In this document: in pieces, positions 25,974 to 35,281 of the stretch
Position numbering within the stretch: the stretch's first letter is position 1
Layout: each line of letters opens with the position of its first letter
From: Gp6-AA40 sp035649635
Lineage (GTDB): Bacteria; Acidobacteriota; Vicinamibacteria; Vicinamibacterales; UBA2999
DNA length: 64,000 bases
Direction of reading: 5' to 3'
NCBI GenBank assembly: GCA_035649635.1
Contig: DASRJE010000064.1
Span: 1 to 64,000, forward strand
Program-made: the position numbers and the translations under genes
Notes under the pieces: generated by a model
What the model saw: only the letters and a program-made list of their open reading frames with translations
Database searches by the model: none
Told to the model about the DNA's origin: nothing

Positions 25974-26983
25974 GGGTTGAGGATCGCAGTGCAGCTGCCG
26001 TCGACGTCACTTGACATCGTCTTCTCTCCGGCCAGCCCCTTGTTCATCGCGAGTTTGATCTGGTCGGCGTAGAGTCGATACGCATTCTGCGCTGTCTGCG
26101 CGAGTCGAGTTCCTTTGGGCAGGCTGAACATCTCCTCGAGTTCCTGATCCCATTGAATGATGCCGATCTCCCGGATGCTGCGACGGCTGGGGGCGAAGTC
26201 GTGAATTCCCAGAGCGATTCCGGCCACAGAGTTCAGGAAACGGCACTCCTTCAGCACGCGCTGCCCTTCGAACGCCGCGTCTTTCGCGAGAGTACCGGAC
26301 GAAGCTGCGCCCATGAGTGGCAGGACGAGCGACTGAACACCCGCGCCGTCCAGCGCGGTGAGACATTCAGCGATCCCTTTGCGTATGCGGTCCTGCGCAA
26401 AGAGCTCCCGGCGATCGATTGCGCCGCCAGCGGCGAAGTCGGTCGGAATCAGGCAAACCACCTTCGGAAACGCGCCACCACTCTGCTTGCTTCCCTGCCG
26501 CGGTAACTGCGCCACGAACGAATCGATGCCAATGTTCAGGGCCGCCGGTGACTGCTTTCGGCGCGCCGCGATTTGATCCTGCAGGTCGCGCATGACGGCC
26601 GGCTGTTTCCGGACGCGGTCAATCAGCACACGCTGTGTGGCCGGGGATGACGCCATAATCTGCAGGTCTGTGTTCGTCGGAACGATCGCGGCGTCCGGTC
26701 GAAATCGAGCCTGGTCGAACGCGCGCTCGAGATCGCCGCCGGTGAGATAAATCTGCGTGGGAAAACTCGCAGTGGCGGTGGGTCCTATCTCCGCAGTTGC
26801 GAAACTCAATGCAATCGTCTCGCCCCGTTTCTGGTCATCGCTGAACATGGACGAAACGGGTCCTTGTTGCGCGACGGCAAGGCCAGACGGCAACGCCAGG
26901 ACGCAGACGGTCAGGAGTACGAATGCGCGCGAGCGCGCGGCGCCGTCGCGCAGAATGCGAGTGTAATAGATCCGATGGACCAT
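25967..26983 (-). CDS. Exported macrodomain-like protein
   Basis: A 338-residue protein with a signal sequence at about residues 18-39 (RAFVLLTVCVLALPSGLAVAQ). The body shows a macrodomain-like layout: GGDLERAF...FRPDAAIVPTNTDL near residues 83-108 resembles the GDIT...DAIVNPAN opening, and GVQSLVLPLMGAASSG near 219, followed by a helix and the strand VAGIALGIHD, resembles the ADP-ribose phosphate-binding loop and last strand. The canonical Asn after DAIV is replaced by a PTN variant. Macrodomains usually bind ADP-ribose in the cytoplasm, so export is odd. Assignment is by eye and needs a fold search. Confidence 0.55.
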   Translation of the reverse strand: MVHRIYYTRILRDGAARSRAFVLLTVCVLALPSGLAVAQQGPVSSMFSDDQKRGETIALSFATAEIGPTATASFPTQIYLTGGDLERAFDQARFRPDAAIVPTNTDLQIMASSPATQRVLIDRVRKQPAVMRDLQDQIAARRKQSPAALNIGIDSFVAQLPRQGSKQSGGAFPKVVCLIPTDFAAGGAIDRRELFAQDRIRKGIAECLTALDGAGVQSLVLPLMGAASSGTLAKDAAFEGQRVLKECRFLNSVAGIALGIHDFAPSRRSIREIGIIQWDQELEEMFSLPKGTRLAQTAQNAYRLYADQIKLAMNKGLAGEKTMSSDVDGSCTAILNPQ

Positions 26984-27025
26984 GGAGCGTCGCTCCTCGT
27001 TCGATTGGGCTGCTGCACGGCCATT

Positions 27026-29458
27026 CTAACGCACGAACGACTTGCCAGACGCTCTCAGGCCGGGGCCAAGGCAGGCGATCATGGCGACGACAAACAGCGC
27101 CAGCGCCACGGCCGCGAAGATCGCCGGATCGGTCGCGCTCAGGCCGAAAAGCATGCTCGAAAGCGTTCGAGTCGTGATCCATGCTACCGCCAGCCCCACC
27201 CCGATCCCCGTCAGCGAAGGCGCAACGCCCTGCCGCATGACGAGGAGCATCAGGTCACTGCGCTGAGCGCCAAGGGCCGATCGAATAGCAAACTCCCGCC
27301 CGCGCTGACTGACCGAGTACATGACGACGGCATAGATACCGGTCAGCGCTAAGGCCAGCGCCGCCAGTGCGAAGGCGGACATGAGCGAGAGACTGAATCG
27401 ACGCGCGGCCATGGCCTCGGACAGATACTGGTCGAGCGGCCGGATCGGCGCCGCAACCACCTCCGGGTCTATCCGGCGTACGGCCCTGGTAAGGCTGCTC
27501 GCCAGCGCCATCGGATCGTCGGCCGTGCGCACGATCCAGAACATGTTCGACGCTGCGGCACCGACGTTGTCGGGATGGATCTGAGGATAGGTCAGATACA
27601 GGTCCCACGTCGGCTCGCCATCGAGCGCCACCTGTTGCACGTTTCCAATGACCCCGATGATTTCCACCGGGCGCGGTGATCCGTCGTTGTCGTCGACGAG
27701 GAGACGAGCGCCAATTGGCTCGAGGCCATCGAGCCACCGGCGCGCAAGCTCTTCGTTGACGACGGCAACTGCCCGCGTCCTCTCCGTGTCGGTCTCCGAA
27801 AAGGTGCGACCGCGCTTGAGCGGAATGCGCGCGGCTTCGAAATATCCCGGTGACACCGTGCGAAACTGCGCGATCGGGACGCGCTCTCGTTCAATGGCTC
27901 TGCCCTCCACCGTGAACGGCACACGTGACACGAGGCCGCTCAGGGGGAGCAGCGAGATCGCGCCCGCGCTGGTGACGGCCGGCAGAGCCGACAACTCCTG
28001 AGCGAGTGCTCGCTGGAAGGTCACGATCGCGTCGCGGCTGTCGAATCGCTTTGCCGGCAGCGTCACCCGCGCCGAGAGCACTTGCGTCGAGTCGAAGCCG
28101 GGCGCAACCCGCTGCACGTTCGCAAAGCTCGAGGCCAACATGGTCATGACAATGAGCAGCACCAGGGCGAGCGCGACCTCCGAGCTGACCAGCGCGTCGC
28201 GAATCCGGCGGCCGCCGGCTGTTGTGCCACGGCCGCTGCCCTCGAGCGCATCACGGACATCGACGCTGGCGGACGCTAGCGCAGGGATCACGCCGAAAAG
28301 CACGGGGGTGAGCGAAGACACGGCAAGCGAAAATACCAGGACCGCGACATCGACTCGGATCTCATCCGATCGCGGCAGCGCCGTCGGCGCCATCGTCACG
28401 ATGGCGGGTACTCCCCAGCGAGCGATGAGCAGGCCGAGCAGTCCCCCGGTGATACCCACGAGCATCGCTTCGATAAGGACCTGACGTACGACATTGGCGC
28501 GTGACGATCCCAGCGCCAGTTGGACGGCCGCGTCCCTGCGACGTTCGGTCGCGCGGGCCAGCATCAGGTTCGCGAGATTCGCGCAGGCGATGAGCAGGAC
28601 GGCCGCAACTGCGGCGAACACGGTGACCAGCGCCGTCCGAAATGGACCGACGATGCCATCGATCACGGGGATCAGGCGGACGCCCCGCTTTCTCGCGTTT
28701 TCGACCGGAAACTGTTGCTGCAACCGACGCGCGATTCCCGTCAGCTCGCTGACCGCCTGCGCCTGAGATGCCTCGGGCCCGAGCCGGCCCACGCCGATGA
28801 TGAAGTTCAGTGAATTGCGCGCCCCACGCCGGGGATCCTGCTCGGGTGCGAATGGAAGGACGAACTCGACGTCGCGTATCGGCATCGCGATACCTGCCGC
28901 CATGACACCGACGACGGTGTACTCCTCGCTGTTCAGTCGGATGGTGCGGCCGACAATGGCTCGATCGCCGCCAAACCGTCGGACCCAGAACGGTTCTGCG
29001 AGCACGACCACCTGCTCCGCGCCAGGCTGCTCGTCATTCAAATCGAGCAGACGGCCCATGCGCGCGCGTGCACCGAGGACATCGAACAGATTCCCGGTGG
29101 CGCGTATGCCCGGCACACGCTCGGCGGCCGACTCGTCGCTCAGGTTCGCGCTGTAGGCAAAGAATCCCGCAAAGCCGGCCAACGTCTGCGTGGAGCGGCG
29201 ATAGTCGATGAAGTCCGGCACGTTGAACGGCGCTCGATCGGAACCGGATTGATCCGACCAGATCCAGAACACCTGTTCCACGTTTCGGTACGGCAGTTGT
29301 CGCAGCAGCACCCCGTATACGACGCTGAAGATGGCCGTCGTTGTTCCGACGGTCATAGCGATTGTGATCACAGCGCCTGCCGTGAAAGCTGGCGTCTTGC
29401 GAAGGGTGCGCAGGCTGTAGCGAACGTCCCGCACAAGGCTCGACAGGAAATTGACCAT
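27026..29458 (-). CDS. ABC-transporter-type permease of the acidobacterial ADOP family
   Basis: An 810-residue MacB/FtsX-type permease with two halves, each having a periplasmic core domain and an FtsX transmembrane domain. Helix 1 is at residues 24-46 (AGAVITIAMTVGTTTAIFSVVYGVLL), the central three-helix block near 280-430 contains CANLANLMLARATERRRDAAVQLALG, and the C-terminal block near 690-800 contains REFAIRSALGAQRSDLM. No ATPase is encoded next to it, the defining feature of the duplicated orphan permeases. This copy lacks the N-terminal extension of the ADOP protein at 59215. It is divergent from the MocR gene with an inverted repeat between them. Confidence 0.88.
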   Translation of the reverse strand: MVNFLSSLVRDVRYSLRTLRKTPAFTAGAVITIAMTVGTTTAIFSVVYGVLLRQLPYRNVEQVFWIWSDQSGSDRAPFNVPDFIDYRRSTQTLAGFAGFFAYSANLSDESAAERVPGIRATGNLFDVLGARARMGRLLDLNDEQPGAEQVVVLAEPFWVRRFGGDRAIVGRTIRLNSEEYTVVGVMAAGIAMPIRDVEFVLPFAPEQDPRRGARNSLNFIIGVGRLGPEASQAQAVSELTGIARRLQQQFPVENARKRGVRLIPVIDGIVGPFRTALVTVFAAVAAVLLIACANLANLMLARATERRRDAAVQLALGSSRANVVRQVLIEAMLVGITGGLLGLLIARWGVPAIVTMAPTALPRSDEIRVDVAVLVFSLAVSSLTPVLFGVIPALASASVDVRDALEGSGRGTTAGGRRIRDALVSSEVALALVLLIVMTMLASSFANVQRVAPGFDSTQVLSARVTLPAKRFDSRDAIVTFQRALAQELSALPAVTSAGAISLLPLSGLVSRVPFTVEGRAIERERVPIAQFRTVSPGYFEAARIPLKRGRTFSETDTERTRAVAVVNEELARRWLDGLEPIGARLLVDDNDGSPRPVEIIGVIGNVQQVALDGEPTWDLYLTYPQIHPDNVGAAASNMFWIVRTADDPMALASSLTRAVRRIDPEVVAAPIRPLDQYLSEAMAARRFSLSLMSAFALAALALALTGIYAVVMYSVSQRGREFAIRSALGAQRSDLMLLVMRQGVAPSLTGIGVGLAVAWITTRTLSSMLFGLSATDPAIFAAVALALFVVAMIACLGPGLRASGKSFVR

Positions 29459-29484
29459 CGGTTCAAGTGTAGGTACCGCAGGCC

Positions 29485-29552
29485 GGTCTAACAGACAAGG
29501 GCCACTCTGGCAATTTCAGTTAGACCAGTCCAGGTTACAACGACGGTACAAT
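29485..29552 (+). promoter_or_regulatory. Candidate MocR operator and -10 element
   Basis: GGTCTAAC (29485-29492) and GTTAGACC (29519-29526) are a perfect 8-base inverted repeat with starts 34 bases apart, about three helical turns. A -10-like TACAAT lies at 29547-29552, 18 bases before the MocR start codon, but no good -35 is seen, compatible with regulated initiation. The element lies between the divergent ADOP permease and MocR genes, so it could control both. Confidence 0.5.
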
Positions 29553-29570
29553 ACGTGGCGCGAGCGAGAC

Positions 29571-31040
29571 ATGCGACGTCCCTGGCATCTGGTGATCGAC
29601 GTCGAGCGCACCGCGGCGCTTCCACCCTTTCTACAGATCGCGCACGCGTTGACGGCGGAAATCCAGCGCGGCCGTTTACGGCCAGGGGACCAACTTCCCG
29701 GCAGCCGGCGGCTCGCGACCAGTTTTCGCGTGCATCGTAATACCGTCCTCGCGGCCTTAGCCGAACTGATCGCCGAGGGATGGGTCGAGACGACGCCGGG
29801 ACGCGGGACGTTTGTCACGCGCACGATCGTCAATGCCCGAGGCCGGCCGTTCTCACGTCGGATCGCGCTGCGCGCACACGTGCCGGCCCAGGTGCCCTTC
29901 GCGCTGCCGGAGGCGCCGCCCGCGTACCGGCCTCCCTGCCTCCCGCCTGGCACGCTCAACTTGAGCCACGGTGCGCCCGATCTTCGACTGGTGCCGGCGC
30001 GATCCTTGGGGCGTGCGTATCGTCGTGTCCTGGCGACGCGAGGCGGCGAGGTCCTCGGGTACGGCGACCCGGAAGGAGACGCCACGCTTCGTGGCGCGCT
30101 CGCGTCGATGCTCTCGAGCACCAGAGGTCTGTCGGTCGGCGGCGACGATGTGCTCGTCACGCGTGGAAGTCAGATGGCGTTGACGCTCGTGGCGCGGGCG
30201 CTGCTTCGTCCCGGCGACGCGGTTGCGGTCGAACAGTTCGGGTACCGACCGGCGTGGGAAGCATTCCGTGCGGCCGGCGCAACGGTTGTCCCGGTCGTGC
30301 TCGATCACGAGGGCCTCGATGTCGATGCGTTGACGCGACTCGCCGACCGCATGACACTGCGGGCGGTGTATGTCACGCCTCACCATCAATATCCGACGAC
30401 GGTTACGTTAAAGGCCGCCCGACGGCTGGCCCTTCTTGCCCTGGCGCGCGCCAGGCGGATCGCGATCATCGAAGACGACTACGACCACGAGTTCCATTAC
30501 GATGGCCGGCCCGTGCTGCCGCTGGCGAGCGCCGACCATGCGGGGCTTGTCGTGTACATCGGCACACTGTCGAAAATCCTCGCTCCGGGCCTCCGCATCG
30601 GCTACATCGTTGCGCCCCAGGCGGTGCTGCGAACGGTTGGAGCCATTCGCTCCCTCCTCGACATCCAGGGTGACCTCGCCACCGAGGCCGCCGTCGCGAC
30701 GCTGATCGAGGACGGCGAACTACAGCGTCACGTCGCGCGCGTGCGGCGTATCTATGCGAGCCGCCGCGAGCTTCTCGCGCACCTGTTGAGGAAGGCGTTC
30801 GGAGAAGACGTCGAGTTCACGATCCCGAGCGGAGGGATGGCGTTGTGGGTCCATTTCCGCATGCCGGTCGATATCGAAGCATGGGCCGAGCGCAGCCTCG
30901 GTCGCGGAGTCGCGTGGTACACCGGCCGGCGGTATGCATTCGATCGCCGGTCGAAGCCTTACGCGCGCTTCAACTTTGCAGGGCTCAACGAGCGCGAATT
31001 GCCTGAGGCTGTGCGGCGAATGGCGGCCGCCGGTTCGTAG
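29571..31040 (+). CDS. MocR-type regulator (GntR HTH fused to aminotransferase fold)
   Basis: A 489-residue PLP-dependent regulator. The winged HTH is at about residues 15-85 (PPFLQIAHALTAEIQRGRLRPGDQLPGSRRLA); after a linker, the class-I aminotransferase domain (about 120-480) includes IIEDDYDHEFHYDGRPV near 300 and the PLP-lysine segment YIGTLSKILAPGLRIGY near 326. MocR proteins sense PLP or amino-acid/GABA ligands and bind repeats near their own promoter. Start at ATG 29571; an upstream in-frame start would run through the operator. Target genes unknown; the divergent permease is the best candidate. Confidence 0.9.
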   Translation: MRRPWHLVIDVERTAALPPFLQIAHALTAEIQRGRLRPGDQLPGSRRLATSFRVHRNTVLAALAELIAEGWVETTPGRGTFVTRTIVNARGRPFSRRIALRAHVPAQVPFALPEAPPAYRPPCLPPGTLNLSHGAPDLRLVPARSLGRAYRRVLATRGGEVLGYGDPEGDATLRGALASMLSSTRGLSVGGDDVLVTRGSQMALTLVARALLRPGDAVAVEQFGYRPAWEAFRAAGATVVPVVLDHEGLDVDALTRLADRMTLRAVYVTPHHQYPTTVTLKAARRLALLALARARRIAIIEDDYDHEFHYDGRPVLPLASADHAGLVVYIGTLSKILAPGLRIGYIVAPQAVLRTVGAIRSLLDIQGDLATEAAVATLIEDGELQRHVARVRRIYASRRELLAHLLRKAFGEDVEFTIPSGGMALWVHFRMPVDIEAWAERSLGRGVAWYTGRRYAFDRRSKPYARFNFAGLNERELPEAVRRMAAAGS

Positions 31041-31100
31041 CCGTCTTGTCAGCCTGGACTGGTGGCATATGAATCAAGTTCTCCCCTGTCAAGACGGCTC

Positions 31101-31166
31101 GCCCCGCGAAGCGGGGCAAAGCCAACGCTGTACTAGCGAGGCGAAACTTCAGCCTCGCTAGTTTTC
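31101..31166 (+). terminator. Two hairpins, the second a likely intrinsic terminator
   Basis: GCCCCGC/GCGGGGC (31101-31107 and 31111-31117) around a GAA loop, then CTAGCGAGGC (31133-31142) and its exact complement GCCTCGCTAG (31152-31161) followed by TTTT at 31162-31165. The second stem plus T-run fits a Rho-independent terminator for the MocR gene. Its loop region (CTTCAGCC) resembles the REP-like hairpins elsewhere in the window. Confidence 0.65.
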
Positions 31167-31190
31167 TGCTATGCTCCGTCAACCTCGAAC

Positions 31191-33143
31191 ATGAGTTGGC
31201 GCGGCTTCCGCCAGGATTTGGCGGCATTGCTCGGGTACGCCGTCATGGCCGTGGCGTTCTCATGGCCACTGGTCCTCCACCTCAGCACATTTTTGACCGG
31301 CCCGCCCGATGGTGACACGGGTGTGTACGTCTGGAACCAGTGGGTCTTCCGCCACGAGATCCTCGTCCACCGACAATTACCCTTCTTCACCACCTCCATT
31401 TTCTCGATGACACCGGAGGCCAACCTGAGCCTCCACAACTACACCGCGTTTCAGAATCTTCTCGCGCTTCCGTTGTTGAGCGTGCTCGGCGTGGTCGCGA
31501 CATTCAACGTCGTTTTCCTGCTGATGTCGATCCTCACGGCCTACTCGACGTTCCTGCTGGCGCGCCACGTGACCGGGCGATTTGCAGAGTCGTGGCTTGC
31601 CGGGCTGCTGTTCGCGTGGAGTCCGCTTCTGGTGACCCGAGGCATGGGACATTTCAGCCTCGTGGCAGCGGCTCCGCTCGCGATCTTCCTGCTCGTGTTA
31701 ATGAAGGCCGACGGGCACGAGCGGTTTCGCGACGCCGTCGCGCTCGGAGTCGTCGTGGCATGGGCCGCGACGTCGGACGCCTATTACGCCGTCTTCTGCC
31801 TGCTCATCGGCGCCGTCTTTCTGGTGGCCCGCGTGGTGGCGATTCACAACAGCCCGCAGTCGGGCCGCGCCCGGGCCGCGCGATGGGCCGTTGACGTATT
31901 GTTCCTGTGCGCCGCAGGTCTGGTTGGCGCCATCGCGATCACCGGCGGCTGGACCTCGTCGATCTTCGGGTTCCCCGTTTCCGCCAGGGGCCTTTACACC
32001 CCGGTGCTGATCATGTCGGCGCTGGCGTTCCTCAGGTTGGGTTGGCAACTGCGTGCTTCCCCGAGGCCCGGTGCCGGAATGGAAGCCAGACGACTGGCCT
32101 TTCTGACGGTCGCCGCCGGGTTAGTTGCCGCGGCACTGCTATCGCCGGTCCTTTACGCCGTAAGCGAGCGACTCACGGCAGGCGAGCTCAAGTCTCCGGG
32201 AGTGTTGTGGCGCAGCAGTCCCGGAGGAGTTGACCTGGTTGCCCTCGTGCTGCCGAATCCGAACCATCCGCTGACACCGCAGGTCGTTGGCGACTGGCTG
32301 ATGACGTTTCAGGGCGGCTACCTCGAGGCCGTTGTCTCTATCCCCTTCGTCGCACTCATCACGCTGGGCGTGGCGTGGAGAAGGGGATGGCGGGCGTCGC
32401 GCTGGTGGACGGCGCTGGCCATCACATTCGGTGCGCTGGCGCTCGGGCCATTCCTGCACGTCGGGGGCGTCAATACCTACGTTCCCGGGCCGTGGGCACT
32501 GCTCCGATTCGTGCCGATCCTGGGGCTGACGCGCATGCCGTCGCGCTTCTCGGTCGTGATGATGCTCGCCGTCGCCGTGCTCTTTGCTGCCGCTCTCGCA
32601 TGGCTGGGCCGCACGTACCCGCGCCGCCGATCGCTCATCCTGACGATCGTTGGGGTATTGCTCCTGGCGGAGTTATTGCCTGCGCCAATGACGCTGCATT
32701 CGGCGGCGGTGCCGCGGTTTTACGAACGCGTCGCCGCGGCGCCAGGCGATGTCCGGGTGCTAGAGTTGCCGACCGGCATCCGTGACGGCACGTCGAGCGT
32801 CGGCAACTTCATCGCGCGGTCGCAGTATTTCCAGACGATGCACGAGAAGCCGTTGATCGGAGGCTACCTGTCGCGCGTCGGCAGCCGCAGCATCACCGAC
32901 GTTCGTCGCATCGACATGCTCGACGCGTTGATCGTGCTGAGCGAAGGAGGACGGCTCGCGGAAGAACGCGAGGCAGCTCTCATCGCAGCGGGGCCCGCGT
33001 TCGTTCGCGAGGCCAATCTTGGTTTCGTGATCGTCGACCGTCTCCGCTCGTCGCCTGCATTGATCGACTTCGCCACGCGCGCGCTCCAACTCAGTTTCGT
33101 CGACCGAGACGGCGTGTTCGAGTTGTATCAACCCTCCCAATAG
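31191..33143 (+). CDS. Large polytopic membrane protein, GT-C-like
   Basis: A 650-residue protein with about twelve to thirteen hydrophobic helices spread to residue 500, and a C-terminal soluble part of about 140 residues (VPRFYERVAAAPGDVRVLELPTG). The first extracytoplasmic loop has PPDGDTGVYVWNQWVF near residue 38, the position of the acidic catalytic residues in GT-C glycosyltransferases such as PMT/ArnT relatives. No family-defining signature beyond this was recognised. Begins 25 bases after the terminator at 31133-31166 and is followed by a heptamer palindrome. Confidence 0.65.
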   Translation: MSWRGFRQDLAALLGYAVMAVAFSWPLVLHLSTFLTGPPDGDTGVYVWNQWVFRHEILVHRQLPFFTTSIFSMTPEANLSLHNYTAFQNLLALPLLSVLGVVATFNVVFLLMSILTAYSTFLLARHVTGRFAESWLAGLLFAWSPLLVTRGMGHFSLVAAAPLAIFLLVLMKADGHERFRDAVALGVVVAWAATSDAYYAVFCLLIGAVFLVARVVAIHNSPQSGRARAARWAVDVLFLCAAGLVGAIAITGGWTSSIFGFPVSARGLYTPVLIMSALAFLRLGWQLRASPRPGAGMEARRLAFLTVAAGLVAAALLSPVLYAVSERLTAGELKSPGVLWRSSPGGVDLVALVLPNPNHPLTPQVVGDWLMTFQGGYLEAVVSIPFVALITLGVAWRRGWRASRWWTALAITFGALALGPFLHVGGVNTYVPGPWALLRFVPILGLTRMPSRFSVVMMLAVAVLFAAALAWLGRTYPRRRSLILTIVGVLLLAELLPAPMTLHSAAVPRFYERVAAAPGDVRVLELPTGIRDGTSSVGNFIARSQYFQTMHEKPLIGGYLSRVGSRSITDVRRIDMLDALIVLSEGGRLAEEREAALIAAGPAFVREANLGFVIVDRLRSSPALIDFATRALQLSFVDRDGVFELYQPSQ

Positions 33144-33151
33144 CAGATCGA

Positions 33152-33286
33152 GTCAACTCCCAATTCCCAACCTCCAATTCCCAAGGTCTTGACCGGCGGG
33201 TCTGATCCCTCAGTGTCTCGGAGCCTCCGCGTGTCGTAATCGAGTGGCACTTTGGGAGTTGGCCCTTTGGGAGTTGGGAGTCAAAG
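33152..33286. repeat. Heptamer-based inverted repeat (AANYYCC family)
   Basis: Left arm from 33155: AACTCCC, AATTCCC, AACCTCC, AATTCCC. Right arm from 33251: TTTGGGAGTTGG, then CTTTGGGAGTTGGGAGTC. The arms are separated by about 66 bases of unrelated sequence, the longest loop among the sites in this window. This copy lies between two genes in the same direction rather than convergent ones. Confidence 0.85.
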
Positions 33287-33328
33287 TCTAAAGAGACAGC
33301 CCGCGATATCATTCGACTCGAGGCCACG

Positions 33329-34114
33329 GTGCTAGACGATCGAGTGCGGCGAGAACGGGAGTCGTACGACGAGGGCGAGGTCTTCGTCGAAAGCGCGAAG
33401 CTGCACGCACGTTTCGAGCACGTCTTCACCGGAGCGAACTCGCGCGCGGCCGAACATCACTTCGCCGACCTCGTGCGCCAGCAGTCTGCCAGGCGTCGGG
33501 TGCTCAGCTACGGCTGCGTGCGCGGCGACATGCTGATGCCGGCTGTGCTCGCGGCACAGCCGCGACGTCTCCTGGTCGTCGACGTCTCAATCAAGGAAAT
33601 CGAGGCGGTAAAAACGGAATTTGGCAACGCGGCCGAGTACTCAGTGATGGACGGCCACTCACTTGCCGTGCCGACGGAGTCGTTCGATCTCGTGGTTGGG
33701 CGCGCCATCATTCACCACCTCGACTACGAAACCGCCATCCGCGAAATTCATCGAGTGCTCGCACCCGGCGGACTTGCGGCGTTCGTCGAGCCGTTGCGCG
33801 GGAATCCGCTGCTGGCGCTGGCGCGCGTGCTGACCCCGCGAGCGCGCACGAAAGACGAGATGCCGTTGTCTGCGGCGCAGCTTCGATTTGCCGACGAGGT
33901 CTTCGGCAGCTCGCGCCACCTGTTCTTCAACCTGTTCTCAGTGCCGGCGGGCATGATGAGCTCCATCGTGTTCCCGAACCCGGATAATGCCCTGATGAGA
34001 GCCGCCGATCGTGTCGATCGTGTCCTGGCGAGAACCCCGGTGAAGTACTGGATGCGCTCGGTTATCCTCGCGTGGCAGAAACGTGCACCAGAGTCACGAG
34101 GGAGAACCCGGTGA
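33329..34114 (+). CDS. Class-I SAM-dependent methyltransferase
   Basis: A 261-residue methyltransferase. Motif I is modified (VLSYGCVRGDMLMPAVL near residue 57, in place of the usual ExGxGxG), motif II acidic VVDVSIKE near 84, motif IV SFDLVVGRAIIHHLDYE near 117 and the post-motif VLAPGGLAAFVEPL near 144. The C-terminal 100 residues form a cap. Such proteins methylate small molecules or lipids; substrate unknown. GTG start at 33329 is the first in frame after the repeat. Its last four bases overlap the S1-domain gene (GTGA). Confidence 0.75.
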   Translation: MLDDRVRRERESYDEGEVFVESAKLHARFEHVFTGANSRAAEHHFADLVRQQSARRRVLSYGCVRGDMLMPAVLAAQPRRLLVVDVSIKEIEAVKTEFGNAAEYSVMDGHSLAVPTESFDLVVGRAIIHHLDYETAIREIHRVLAPGGLAAFVEPLRGNPLLALARVLTPRARTKDEMPLSAAQLRFADEVFGSSRHLFFNLFSVPAGMMSSIVFPNPDNALMRAADRVDRVLARTPVKYWMRSVILAWQKRAPESRGRTR

Positions 34115-35277
34115 GCGAGCCCGAGGAAGATTTCGAAACGATGTTCGAGGCGTCGGTGCAAGCGCGACGCATCGAGAAGGGTCAGACCATCGAGGGCACC
34201 ATCGTCGCGATCGGCGAGGAAGTGGCACTCGTCGATGTCGGCGGCAAGAGCGAGGCCACCATCGATGTCGATGAGCTGAAGGACGACAGCGGCAAGCTCG
34301 AGGTGTCGAACGGCGACCGAATTCGCGCAGTCGTCATCTCGACGGCTGGTGAGTTGAGGCTCTCACGCAGATTGGCGCTTGGTGCCGCCACCGTGCAACA
34401 GCTCGAGGACGCATTCCGCGCCGGCCTGGCGATCGAGGGCAAGGTCGAGCGAGCGGTAAAGGGCGGATTCGAGGTACGCATCGCGCGCCAGCGCGCCTTC
34501 TGCCCGATCTCTCAGATCGACATCGTCCGGGATGTGGATCCGGCGCAGTACGAAGGGCGCGTCTATCAATTCCGCATCGTCGAGTTCAAGGATTCGCGGA
34601 ACGTCGTCGTGTCGCGGCGGGCGCTGCTCGAGGAAGCACAGCGCGTCAGTGCCGCCGCAGTCCGCGCGTCGATCGTCGAAGGCGCCATCCTGACCGGCCG
34701 GGTCGCGTCGGTGCGTGAATTCGGCGCTTTCATCGATCTCGGTGGCGGCGTCCAGGGACTGCTGCACGTGTCGGAGATGGGCTGGTCACGCGTATCGGAC
34801 TCGCTGCAGGTGGTCAAACCCGGTGACGAGATCACGGTCAAGGTCCTGCGCGTTGACGCCGACAAACAGAAGATTTCTCTTGGCCTGAAGCAGCTCATGG
34901 CCGATCCCTGGCTGAAAGTGGGCGACACCTACGTCGCCGGCCAGTTACGCAGCGGCCGCATCACGCGCGTGGCGGACTTCGGGGCCTTCGTGGAGTTGGA
35001 ACCGGGGATCGAAGGTCTTATTCCATTGAGCGAGAGCGGCGTGGCCCGTGACGGGGACGTCAAGAAAGCCTTTCAAATCGGCAACGCCATTGACGTCGTG
35101 ATACTCGATGTCGACCCCGGCGCGCGCCGCATTCGCCTCAGCGTCACGGCTGTCCAGAAAATGCGCGAGGCCGATGAAGTGCGCGAGTACACCGAGCGCG
35201 CCGACGTCCCTTCCTCGGAGGGATTCGGATCGCTCGGTGACAAGCTGCGCGACGCATTGAAGCCACGCCCCAAATAG
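34111..35277 (+). CDS. S1-domain RNA-binding protein (short ribosomal protein S1-like)
   Basis: A 388-residue protein with four S1 OB-fold repeats: about residues 20-90 (IEGTIVAIGEEVALVDVGGKSEATIDVDEL), 105-170, 190-260 (GRVASVREFGAFIDLGGGVQGLLHVSEM) and 275-350 (SGRITRVADFGAFVELEPGIEGLIPLSE). Repeats 3 and 4 are canonical; 1 and 2 are more divergent, as in the ribosome-binding repeats of S1. Full-length S1 has six repeats, so this resembles short S1 paralogues. GTG at 34111 has GAGGGAG at ideal spacing and overlaps the methyltransferase stop. A GTG at 34072 is a weaker alternative. Confidence 0.88.
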   Translation: MSEPEEDFETMFEASVQARRIEKGQTIEGTIVAIGEEVALVDVGGKSEATIDVDELKDDSGKLEVSNGDRIRAVVISTAGELRLSRRLALGAATVQQLEDAFRAGLAIEGKVERAVKGGFEVRIARQRAFCPISQIDIVRDVDPAQYEGRVYQFRIVEFKDSRNVVVSRRALLEEAQRVSAAAVRASIVEGAILTGRVASVREFGAFIDLGGGVQGLLHVSEMGWSRVSDSLQVVKPGDEITVKVLRVDADKQKISLGLKQLMADPWLKVGDTYVAGQLRSGRITRVADFGAFVELEPGIEGLIPLSESGVARDGDVKKAFQIGNAIDVVILDVDPGARRIRLSVTAVQKMREADEVREYTERADVPSSEGFGSLGDKLRDALKPRPK

Positions 35278-35281
35278 GGCT

